From the NCBI GenBank assembly GCA_029776555.1, contig JAKOSZ010000319.1:1-5304 (forward strand): 5,304 nt of DNA, in the 5' to 3' direction. The notes under the pieces are model-generated. The model was not told the origin of the DNA. It worked only from the letters and a program-made list of their open reading frames with translations, and did no database searches. How positions within the stretch are numbered: the first letter of the stretch is position 1; each line of letters begins with the position of its first letter. Made by a program: the position numbers and the translations under genes. Shown piece by piece: positions 1 through 5,304 of this stretch. This DNA comes from Bacillota bacterium. GTDB lineage: Bacteria > Bacillota > Clostridia > Acetivibrionales > JAKOSZ01.

Positions 1-51
1 CTGAAAGCGGTTTAATATGGCAATTGATTATCTTAAGCCCAGGTTTTTGGC

Positions 52-2268
52 CTAATTAACAGGCGTTACTGCGGCGAAGGAGTCCCCAAAGCGTATTTCG
101 TCAAGAGAACTCTGGTTTGTTCCTTCTCCGCCGTAATAGCCGAAGTTCCTGAAGGCAAGGGACGATGTGGCGGTGGCGCTGGCGGAGGGAGACGAAGGCG
201 GATTCCCTCCCAGGGAAGAGGGATTTACGTACAGGCTGACGGTATTGGTGCTGCCGAACTCAATTTTCACCACCAGGAGCACCGTCTGGCCTATTGTTAC
301 GGGCACATTGGTCCTGTAGTAGCTGCTGGTCCCTATCTTAAGGGTCCAGTACCTTGTGCCGCCGGAATGGGAGGGAGAGCCGAAGTATCCGGCAGACACC
401 AGCGGAGTGTGGGGATACCAGACCGTGGGCTCATTGCTGGTAAACACATAGCAGGGCTGGTCGTTGTTGGCATCCTTTCTCAAGAGGAAGCTCATCCAGA
501 GGGTCTTGCCCGAAGCACCGATGAGACCGCTGGTACCGGAAAGGTAGTCTTTAAACGGACCGTTACTGCTTGTGTCAAGCCGTCTTCCGGAGGTGAGGTA
601 TTCCCTTCCCCCTATGGCGTAATTCCCTGACCTTGCCAAGCTGCCGTAGCTCATGGGAGAACTGTTGCTGATGTTGTAGCCCGGGACCGCCGTGTTGTTG
701 TTTTGCACCTGCCACGCTCCTCCCCAGCCGCTGCCGCTGCTTGCGCCATGGAGGGGACCGGTGGACGCTGACATGGGGTCATATGCCATCAGGTTGCCGG
801 GCGGTGGAGGGGGCGGTTGAGTAGTTCCCGGATACAGCTGGCTCGCGGGAATTACCTGTTTCGGCTGCCTGCTGCTGGACCACAGGAGCTTTGCCAAAGC
901 TCCTCCGCCGTTTTCATAGTATTCCATCTTTATGTCATACTTCTGGCCGGCGCTTAAGGAGATGGTGCCGCTCCACTCGGTGGACGACTGGTCTACCCAC
1001 TTGTCAATGATCAGCTGGTTGTTCACCCAGAGCCTTACGCCGTCGTCGGTGACGGTATAGAAGGTATAAGTCTCGGAGTAGAGGGGTTCAACCTGGCCGG
1101 TCCACCTGACCGAGAAGGTATCGGAGCCGATAGAAGGATCGGGAGATCCGCTGCCCCAGTCAAAGTTAACGGTGGCGTCGGTCCGGGTCAGCTTAAGGTT
1201 GGTGAAGTTCATGTTGTCGTAGTACTCTCCCAGAAGGCCGGTTCCGGTTCCCGGGGGAGGACTGCCCATTGACTCAAGCAGGAACGGGGTCTTCTGAGCT
1301 GTGTTCTGTATACTGTACGGGCTGCTTACGGCTATCCACTGTCCGAAATTGGCGCCGTAAGGGTGCTGAGAGTTGGAGTTCCAGTGGCCGTATATCCCGT
1401 CATAGCTAAGGCTGTCCAGAGACCCGTAGGGATTGTGCCAGTCCCAGTACAGCCAGCTTAAGTTATTCTGATGGCACTCCTCTATAAGGGTGCGGTAGTC
1501 GTAAGCCCCGGCCCAAAGCTCGCTGCAGCCGGCGCAGACACCCACCTGGACCATGAAATTCTGCTGGGCGAATATGGAGCAGGCCTGTTCAATGGTCATC
1601 CCGTACTGGCTTATATACCAGTCGGTCCAGTACACCTGGACCCCAAAAATGACGTTCCTTTCCGGGTCCTGGTTTAGGACATACTGGGCGTTGTTCAAAA
1701 TGGTATGGGGATTCCGGCCATAGTTTCGGGATATCACGCAAAGAGGGTGCTTGTAGCCGTACGCCCTCATGGTCCGGATGGCATCCACCACGTCGCTTAC
1801 CCATTCCGCGTCCGTGGCATGGGTGGTTTCACCTACGGCGTCCAGAACCAGGTACTTTGAATACCTGTCCATCAAAGCCTTGACATTGCTCTGGCAGAAC
1901 CAGGCCACGTTGTTGGAGACATTCGCCGGCGTAATGTAAACGATCATGCCCTTTGAAATGGCTTTTTGGATAAGGTTTTCTACTTCGGCAAGCGTAAGCT
2001 GGCTCATGTTGGGCAGGATCCTTATTGCATTGGCGCCAGTCTTGGCAATCTCGTCAATACACTCTCCGCTCTGGTAGAGACCCCAGCCGAAGAAGTTTTC
2101 CACTCCCCTTACGATAATCCTGTCTCCCCTTGGGTCATAGAGATACCTGCCGTTGACCTTAAGGTAGTCAGACTCGCCATTGGCGGAAACTACCGAGCGG
2201 GTCAGGTTTAAACCCGGTGAAAGCATAAGAAGCAGTACAAGCAGCAGACACGCAAGCTTTTTTAACAT
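52..2268 (-). CDS. Secreted GH5 (mannanase-like) domain protein with PA14 and lectin-like modules, possibly catalytically inactive
   Basis: Complete 738-residue protein, starting 8 bases after a GGAGGT site and ending in TAG. Residues 1-29 form a signal peptide (KK, a leucine-rich core, probable cleavage after VSA at 29). Residues 36-320 align by eye, from memory, along the whole length of GH5 subfamily 8 beta-mannanases: IIVRGVENFF (51-60), TGANAIRI (77-84), LVLDAVGE (140-147), IFGVQVYW (207-214) and WLYWDW (272-277). E147 matches the acid/base, but the preceding Asn is G146, the nucleophile Glu is V244 in VGVCAG, and the usual His residues are T113 and Q211. Residues 344-479 are a PA14 domain with the typical DDG (408-410). 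A linker with six prolines follows at 485-490. Residues 492-738 look like a concanavalin-type jelly roll (YDPMSAS, GWGGAWQ, DEIRFGDS). There is no dockerin, SLH or LPXTG, so it is probably released. The likely role is binding or cleaving plant or microbial polysaccharide outside the cell; substrate and activity are inferred. The fold is well supported, activity is not. Confidence 0.88.
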   Translation of the reverse strand: MLKKLACLLLVLLLMLSPGLNLTRSVVSANGESDYLKVNGRYLYDPRGDRIIVRGVENFFGWGLYQSGECIDEIAKTGANAIRILPNMSQLTLAEVENLIQKAISKGMIVYITPANVSNNVAWFCQSNVKALMDRYSKYLVLDAVGETTHATDAEWVSDVVDAIRTMRAYGYKHPLCVISRNYGRNPHTILNNAQYVLNQDPERNVIFGVQVYWTDWYISQYGMTIEQACSIFAQQNFMVQVGVCAGCSELWAGAYDYRTLIEECHQNNLSWLYWDWHNPYGSLDSLSYDGIYGHWNSNSQHPYGANFGQWIAVSSPYSIQNTAQKTPFLLESMGSPPPGTGTGLLGEYYDNMNFTNLKLTRTDATVNFDWGSGSPDPSIGSDTFSVRWTGQVEPLYSETYTFYTVTDDGVRLWVNNQLIIDKWVDQSSTEWSGTISLSAGQKYDIKMEYYENGGGALAKLLWSSSRQPKQVIPASQLYPGTTQPPPPPPGNLMAYDPMSASTGPLHGASSGSGWGGAWQVQNNNTAVPGYNISNSSPMSYGSLARSGNYAIGGREYLTSGRRLDTSSNGPFKDYLSGTSGLIGASGKTLWMSFLLRKDANNDQPCYVFTSNEPTVWYPHTPLVSAGYFGSPSHSGGTRYWTLKIGTSSYYRTNVPVTIGQTVLLVVKIEFGSTNTVSLYVNPSSLGGNPPSSPSASATATSSLAFRNFGYYGGEGTNQSSLDEIRFGDSFAAVTPVN

Positions 2269-2276
2269 GGCAAAAC

Positions 2277-2282
2277 ACCTCC
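2277..2282 (-). promoter_or_regulatory. Ribosome binding site of the secreted GH5-like gene
   Basis: Reads GGAGGT on the minus strand, 8 bases before the ATG at 2268. This is a full-strength Shine-Dalgarno sequence at good spacing and fixes the start, which also gives a proper signal peptide directly after it. Confidence 0.9.
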
Positions 2283-2325
2283 AGAAAATTGATTTGTTTT
2301 GGGGGCCGCATTAAGCTGCGAAAAC

Positions 2326-2392
2326 CTTAAAAGAGGACACTTTGTACGAGAAAAGCTTTTCCCGGGCAATTGACGGGGCTGCCTCTTTTAAG
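2326..2392 (-). repeat. Perfect 11-bp inverted repeat closing a branched RNA fold in the leader
   Basis: CTTAAAAGAGG (2326-2336) and CCTCTTTTAAG (2382-2392) are exact reverse complements with 45 bases between them. Inside lie a GAAAAGCTTTTC palindrome (2350-2361) and a CCCG/CGGG pair (2361-2364 with 2374-2377). The transcript could form a closed stem with two internal hairpins, ending about 44 bases before the ribosome binding site. The run of U after the stem is short (GGTTTTCGC), so this is not a classic terminator. Confidence 0.5.
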
Positions 2393-2417
2393 TTCCGTAT
2401 CTCAACGCTTCCCGTAT

Positions 2418-2451
2418 AAAAACATCCCGCAGGCCTGCAAGGCTGTTTTTT
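2418..2451 (-). terminator. Terminator-like hairpin inside the leader, possible attenuator
   Basis: Outer arms AAAAACA (2418-2424) and TGTTTTT (2444-2450) enclose CC/GG and GCA/TGC pairs around a GGCC loop. On the minus strand the stem is followed by a short U-rich tract, about 150 bases before the start codon of the secreted protein; on the plus strand the U tract is longer, so it could also act in that direction. The stem is interrupted by mismatches, so termination strength is uncertain. Confidence 0.35.
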
Positions 2452-2626
2452 CGTGGCAGGTAACATGTGATACGGCTCAATGATCCTGAAACCCGGCTAA
2501 AGAGAGCGCCGGAAAGATAAGCTTAAACTTTATTCGGGAATAGGTTTGGAACTGCGGCTGATTCGGCTTAGTAAAAGACATGACTGTTGATACGATAATT
2601 ACCTCCATTAACTAAAATAAATCACT

Positions 2627-2659
2627 CCAGCCTGTAATACCTTTATTTATTCCGGCTGG
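2627..2659 (-). repeat. Two overlapping inverted repeats at the 5' end of the leader
   Basis: CCAGCC (2627-2632) pairs with GGCTGG (2654-2659). An alternative pairing joins AATACC (2636-2641) with GGTATT (2658-2663). The two share bases and cannot form together. They lie just downstream of the predicted minus-strand transcription start, so they would be the first structures in the transcript. Confidence 0.35.
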
Positions 2660-2674
2660 TATTCTATATATCTA

Positions 2675-2691
2675 CTAGTATATTTTACTAG
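2675..2691. promoter_or_regulatory. Palindrome over the -10 box, candidate operator
   Basis: CTAGTA (2675-2680) and TACTAG (2686-2691) form a perfect 6-bp inverted repeat with a 5-base spacer. It covers the -10 hexamer of the minus-strand promoter and the expected start site. Flanking ATAT sequences extend the symmetry imperfectly. A dimeric repressor bound here would block the promoter. The region is AT-rich, so chance symmetry is possible, and no regulator gene is in the window. Confidence 0.4.
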
Positions 2692-2710
2692 ATATAATAT
2701 CTAATGTCAA
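2682..2710 (-). promoter_or_regulatory. Sigma-A-type promoter of the secreted GH5-like gene
   Basis: On the minus strand TTGACA (2710-2705) is followed after exactly 17 bases by TAAAAT (2687-2682), a near-consensus pair in an AT-rich stretch. Transcription would start near 2675, giving an untranslated leader of about 400 bases. No other gene lies between it and the ATG at 2268, so the secreted protein is the evident target. The start site is inferred from spacing only. Confidence 0.7.
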
Positions 2711-2751
2711 TATATTAATAATATAACAACATAAATTTTTTAATGCTATAA

Positions 2752-2801
2752 AAAAGGGCTCGGAGGGGGTTGGCAGGAAGAAGCCTTTAAAAAGCCCTTT
2801 T
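2752..2801. repeat. 9-bp inverted repeat, terminator-like
   Basis: AAAAGGGCT (2752-2760) and AGCCCTTTT (2793-2801) are exact reverse complements around a 32-base purine-rich loop. Read on the minus strand the stem ends in a run of six T, which resembles a terminator, yet no minus-strand gene ends here. It sits at the boundary between the AT-rich promoter stretch and the GC-richer right half of the intergenic region. The large loop weakens the terminator interpretation. Confidence 0.35.
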
Positions 2802-2802
2802 C

Positions 2803-2863
2803 ACGGCGGAAGAGTGGATGAGAGCCATGTAAGGCTTTGAATTTCCCGCGGGAGGGAAGCCGT
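2803..2863 (+). other. Compact inverted-repeat element, possible three-way RNA fold
   Basis: ACGGC (2803-2807) pairs with GCCGT (2859-2863). Within it AGAGCC/GGCTTT (2821-2826 with 2833-2838) and TTCCC/GGGAA (2843-2847 with 2854-2858) form two neighbouring hairpins with six-base loops. The pairs nest neatly, the second hairpin stacking directly on the closing stem. No known RNA family is recognised, and no promoter directly upstream was identified. From here to 3064 I see no convincing gene, only a weak promoter candidate. Confidence 0.3.
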
Positions 2864-2870
2864 CGTGCAG

Positions 2871-2899
2871 TTGTTATAAGAATAAGAATGAGGTATAAA
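2871..2899 (+). promoter_or_regulatory. Weak plus-strand promoter candidate
   Basis: TTGTTA (2871-2876), a 17-base spacer and TATAAA (2894-2899) resemble a sigma-A promoter. It would give a leader of about 220 bases before the small membrane protein gene. A better promoter lies closer to that gene, so this one is optional. Confidence 0.3.
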
Positions 2900-3064
2900 G
2901 CAGCACAGACTTATAGAAGGAACCTGGAATGGGGGACTAAATGCAAGGGGAATCGGGCCAAGGGGCAGTGTAAACTTTTAGCAGCTTGTTGGCGGAATTT
3001 AAGGGGAAGGTGAAAGGAGGAGAGCTCCAAGCGAGACAAACCGCGACTCCCTGGAAACCGGTGG

Positions 3065-3093
3065 TTGAAAAGAGACGGGCTTTATTATACAAT
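3065..3093 (+). promoter_or_regulatory. Promoter of the small membrane protein gene
   Basis: TTGAAA (3065-3070) and TACAAT (3088-3093) are separated by exactly 17 bases. Transcription would start near 3100, leaving a leader of about 25 bases that contains the AGGAA ribosome binding site. Read-through into mutS2 is possible because no clear terminator lies between the two genes. Confidence 0.6.
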
Positions 3094-3125
3094 ATACAGG
3101 AAAGATTTAGGAAGCAGGAAACAGA

Positions 3126-3416
3126 ATGCAGGGTATCAAGATTTATACGATAGCCGTTTTCATAGTTGTCCTCATTGCCGGCTGTGCCGTAAACCTCATA
3201 AAAAAACACTATGTCATTCAACTGGCGGGAATAGCGGCTTTATTTATCCTGTCCACCTTCAGGTTGCTTTTCTCTTTGGAGAGCTTGACGGTAGTGGAGC
3301 CCGATAAGCTGCTGGAGGTGCTTTTTCCTTTGCTCTCGGGTACGGCCGCATGTCTTCTCAGTATGGTCCTTGGCTTTTGGCTTTTTCCTTCCATAAGGAA
3401 GAGATTCAGGGACTAA
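3126..3416 (+). CDS. Small predicted three-segment membrane protein, function unknown
   Basis: A 96-residue protein that I do not recognise. Hydrophobic stretches at about residues 6-25, 29-49 and 63-87 look like three membrane segments. The basic groups KKH (26-28) and RKRFR (91-95) predict an outside amino end and an inside carboxyl end by the positive-inside rule. IAGC at 17-20 resembles a lipobox, so a lipoprotein is an alternative, though the later hydrophobic segments and the single basic residue before it argue against that. The start follows AGGAAAC at 3115-3121, a moderate ribosome binding site, and a good promoter lies at 3065-3093. The gene ends 159 bases before mutS2 on the same strand. 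It is not CvpA, ZapA or PolX, which accompany mutS2 in Bacillus. The hydrophobic pattern, promoter and spacing support a real gene. Confidence 0.7.
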   Translation: MQGIKIYTIAVFIVVLIAGCAVNLIKKHYVIQLAGIAALFILSTFRLLFSLESLTVVEPDKLLEVLFPLLSGTAACLLSMVLGFWLFPSIRKRFRD

Positions 3417-3479
3417 TCCCCGTAAGTATTAGGAAAATAAAAAACGCTGTAGAGTTAAAAGCGGCGGGCGTTACTAATA

Positions 3480-3547
3480 TGCAAGCGGGAGAATGTGTTA
3501 TAATATCTTATATCCCGTAAGACCGCATTATAGGGGCGCCGCTTGCA
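3480..3547. repeat. 9-bp inverted repeat flanking the mutS2 promoter
   Basis: TGCAAGCGG (3480-3488) and CCGCTTGCA (3539-3547) are exact reverse complements separated by 50 bases, with the TATAAT between them. A second pair, AGCGGCG (3460-3466) with CGCCGCT (3537-3543), shares the right arm. The full repeat cannot form in an RNA started at 3511, so a role would have to be as DNA sites or in read-through transcripts from upstream. Confidence 0.35.
3496..3504 (+). promoter_or_regulatory. Extended -10 promoter candidate for mutS2
   Basis: TGTTATAAT carries a perfect TATAAT (3499-3504) preceded by the TGn extension. No good -35 hexamer is found at 16-18 bases, which is usual for extended -10 promoters. 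Transcription would start near 3511, about 65 bases before the mutS2 start. Confidence 0.55.
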
Positions 3548-3563
3548 GGTGAAAACACACGCA

Positions 3564-3568
3564 GAGGT
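3564..3568 (+). promoter_or_regulatory. Ribosome binding site of mutS2
   Basis: GAGGT with a 7-base spacer to the ATG at 3576. An in-frame GTG at 3549 would add nine residues, but it lacks a comparable site and the shorter amino end (MNPKVLRILEFDKV) matches the usual MutS2 beginning. Confidence 0.7.
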
Positions 3569-3575
3569 AGGAAAA

Positions 3576-5304
3576 ATGAACCCAAAGGTTTTAAGAATTC
3601 TTGAGTTTGATAAAGTAATACAAAAGCTTCAATCGCTGGCGTCTTCGGATCTGGGAAAGGAGATTTCGGCCTCGCTGGTTCCCGACACGGAAATTGAAAA
3701 AGTGGAATCCATGCTGAAAGAGACCAGCGACGGGGTTGATTATATCCTGAGGAACGGGACCCCGTCTCTCTGGGGGATTCATGACATAAGGGTTTCACTG
3801 AAGCGGGCGGCAATGGGGATAAGCCTTACGCCGGGGGAGCTCTTGAAAACAGCGGATACGCTGGGAGCCGCCAGGAGTTTGAAAAGCCACTGTAAAGACG
3901 CTATTCCCCAGAGCGATAACGTGGTTATCGACCTGATAGGATGCCTGAGGGTGGAAAAAAGCCTGGAAGATAAAATCTACGGGGCCATACTGAACGAGGA
4001 AGAAATATCCGACAACGCCAGCCCGGAGCTGGCGCAAATCCGCAGGCAGATCAGGAAGGCCCAGGACTCGGTCAGGGAAAAACTCAATGAAATTATAAGG
4101 TCTCCGCGCTACCAGAAGTTCATACAGGAGGCCCTGGTGACCATGAGGGGTGACAGGTACGTCATCCCCGTAAAACAGGAGCACAAAAACGAAGTGCCGG
4201 GGTTGGTGCACGATTCCTCCGCCAGCGGAGCTACGCTGTTTGTGGAACCCATGGCCGTTGTCGAGGCAAACAATGTCATAAAGCAGCTCAAAGTGAGAGA
4301 GCAGAATGAGATTGAAAGGATACTGGCGGAACTGACGGAAGAGGTTCGGGCAATACTGCCTGCCCTGGAGTCGAACCTGGATATCCTGGCCCGTTTAGAC
4401 CATATCTTTGCCAAGGCAAAGCTGAGCCTGGAGTATAACTGCGTATGTCCCAAAATCAACTTAAACGGCGCAATAGTTATAAGAAAGGGGAGGCACCCTT
4501 TGCTGGATCCGGAAACGGTGGTCCCCATAGATTTCTGGATCGGCCGCACGTTTAAAACCCTTGTCATAACAGGCCCCAACACGGGAGGAAAAACTGTCAC
4601 CCTGAAGACAGTGGGACTCTTTACCCTGATGGCCCAGGCCGGCCTTCACATTCCGGCCATGGAAGGCACCGAAATGAGTATTTTTAAGAAGGTCTTTGCC
4701 GACATTGGCGATGAGCAGAGCATAGAGCAGAGCTTAAGCACTTTTTCCGCCCACATGAAAAACATCGTGGGCATTCTGAGGGAAGCCGACCGGCAGTCCC
4801 TGGCCCTTTTTGACGAACTGGGGGCGGGGACTGACCCTGCGGAAGGGGCTGCGCTGGCCATGGCCATTTTAAACTACCTTCACAGCCGGGGCGCCATTTC
4901 CGTGGCCACTACCCATTACAGCGAACTCAAAGTCTACGCTGCCACCACCGACGGGGTGGAAAACGCCTGCTGCGAGTTTGACGTGGAGACCTTAAAGCCT
5001 ACTTACAGGCTCCTTATCGGGCTTCCCGGGAAAAGCAACGCCTTTACCATATCCCAGAGGCTGGGCCTGCCGGAGGCAATAATTGAGAACGCAAAGGAGT
5101 TTTTAAGCCAGGATGACATCAAGTTTGAGGACCTGCTGCTAAACATTGAAAGGAGCCGGGCCCAGACCGAAAAGGACAGGATTGAGGCCGAAAACTACAG
5201 GAGGGAAGCCGAAAGCTTAAGGGCCGAGATGGAAATGCGGCTTAAAAAACTTGAGGCCCAGAGGGAAAAAGTGCTGAAGGAGGCAAAGGAGAAGGCGCGC
5301 AGGA
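3576..5304 (+). CDS. mutS2: Endonuclease MutS2, amino-terminal 576 residues (cut by window end)
   Basis: MutS2 is a MutS-family ATPase. In various bacteria it is known to limit recombination and, in Bacillus subtilis, to act on collided ribosomes. The start MNPKVLRILEFDKV is typical. Residues 1 to about 310 form the helical core and clamp region, including the conserved stretch around HDSSASGATLFVEP (209-222). The ATPase shows Walker A GPNTGGKT (333-340), the signature region SLSTFSAHM (386-394), Walker B LALFDE (409-414) followed by LGAGTDP, and the switch histidine in TTHYSEL (H447). From about 505 the sequence turns charged and helical, the start of the long coiled coil. The family is usually near 780-790 residues, so about 200 residues with the carboxyl-terminal Smr nuclease domain should lie beyond the window. 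There is no frameshift or missing ATPase residue in the visible part. It has its own extended -10 promoter and may also be read from the upstream gene. Confidence 0.97.
   Translation, partial: MNPKVLRILEFDKVIQKLQSLASSDLGKEISASLVPDTEIEKVESMLKETSDGVDYILRNGTPSLWGIHDIRVSLKRAAMGISLTPGELLKTADTLGAARSLKSHCKDAIPQSDNVVIDLIGCLRVEKSLEDKIYGAILNEEEISDNASPELAQIRRQIRKAQDSVREKLNEIIRSPRYQKFIQEALVTMRGDRYVIPVKQEHKNEVPGLVHDSSASGATLFVEPMAVVEANNVIKQLKVREQNEIERILAELTEEVRAILPALESNLDILARLDHIFAKAKLSLEYNCVCPKINLNGAIVIRKGRHPLLDPETVVPIDFWIGRTFKTLVITGPNTGGKTVTLKTVGLFTLMAQAGLHIPAMEGTEMSIFKKVFADIGDEQSIEQSLSTFSAHMKNIVGILREADRQSLALFDELGAGTDPAEGAALAMAILNYLHSRGAISVATTHYSELKVYAATTDGVENACCEFDVETLKPTYRLLIGLPGKSNAFTISQRLGLPEAIIENAKEFLSQDDIKFEDLLLNIERSRAQTEKDRIEAENYRREAESLRAEMEMRLKKLEAQREKVLKEAKEKARR

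Larger units (their letters stand above)
2283..2675 (-). promoter_or_regulatory. Long structured 5' leader of the secreted GH5-like gene
   Basis: This stretch lies between the predicted transcription start and the ribosome binding site. It holds no convincing gene but several inverted repeats: 2627-2659, 2418-2451 and 2326-2392, plus a small CGCA/TGCG hairpin at 2307-2320. I compared it from memory with c-di-GMP, c-di-AMP, cobalamin, SAM, TPP, lysine, glycine and T-box leaders and recognised no conserved core. It may be a regulatory RNA of unknown type or simply a long leader. Confidence 0.4.

Noticed and set aside
1..51. Terminator for the secreted protein gene just after its stop
   Set aside because: Only a weak AGGCC/GGCTT stem with a wobble pair and no T run is present, so the real terminator probably lies outside the window.
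367..630. Plus-strand open frames opposite the secreted protein gene (also 1471-1677 and 1966-2211)
   Set aside because: Shadows of the intact 738-codon minus-strand gene, without ribosome binding sites or recognisable motifs.
2252..2254. Lipoprotein signal (LAC at residues 5-7) in the secreted protein
   Set aside because: The Cys precedes the hydrophobic core instead of following it, so an ordinary signal peptide fits better.
2477..2608. c-di-AMP (ydaO-type) riboswitch, suggested by GCCGAATC in the leader
   Set aside because: The other conserved parts of that family, such as the G-rich segment and its partner stems, are not found around it.
2888..3013. 41-codon plus-strand open frame, rich in Lys and Arg, in the intergenic region
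   Set aside because: No ribosome binding site before its ATG, composition like translated non-coding purine-rich DNA, and no recognisable family.
3013..3020. AAAGGAGG, a perfect Shine-Dalgarno-like sequence
   Set aside because: No ATG, GTG or TTG lies at a usable distance after it; the next GTG at 3061 is 40 bases away and opens only about 30 codons.
2937..3221. Minus-strand open frame of 94 codons overlapping the small membrane protein
   Set aside because: It overlaps the plus-strand promoter and gene start, has no ribosome binding site and looks like chance coding.
3795..4600. Long minus-strand open frames opposite mutS2 (3795-4211 and 4109-4600)
   Set aside because: They are antisense to an intact, strongly conserved MutS2 frame and show no family features.

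Overview
The window looks like a chromosomal piece from an anaerobic, polysaccharide-associated member of the Clostridia. The grounds are a strong GGAGGT ribosome binding site, sigma-A-type promoters, a clostridial-type MutS2, and a large secreted glycoside-hydrolase-like protein with PA14 and lectin-like modules. Base composition is balanced in the genes and AT-rich in one promoter stretch. No species can be named from this sequence alone.

Layout. (1) Positions 52-2268, minus strand: one complete 738-residue secreted protein. It has a signal peptide, a TIM-barrel domain resembling GH5 mannanases (subfamily 8), a PA14 domain, a proline-rich linker and a C-terminal domain that is probably a concanavalin-like jelly roll. 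By eye, the GH5-like domain keeps the acid/base glutamate but has lost the nucleophile glutamate and other subsite -1 residues, so it may be a binding pseudoenzyme. (2) Positions 2283-3125: an unusually long divergent intergenic region of about 840 bases. Its left half is the roughly 400-base leader of the secreted-protein gene, running from a near-consensus promoter (2682-2710) whose -10 lies inside a palindrome. The leader contains several inverted repeats, including a perfect 11-bp stem and a terminator-like hairpin with a competing stem. Its right half holds another inverted repeat, a compact potential three-way RNA fold and two plus-strand promoter candidates. (3) Positions 3126-3416, plus: a 96-residue protein with three predicted membrane segments and no recognised family, with its own good promoter. 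(4) Positions 3576-5304, plus: mutS2, with a complete N-terminal core and ATPase; the window ends inside the coiled coil, before the expected Smr nuclease domain.

The genes do not form an obvious pathway. The secreted protein faces external polysaccharide, MutS2 acts on DNA or ribosomes in the cytoplasm, and the small membrane protein is only linked to mutS2 by position and strand. The parts most worth attention are the degenerate GH5 active site and the long structured leader with its promoter palindrome. No transfer RNA, ribosomal RNA, insertion sequence, CRISPR array or defence system is visible.
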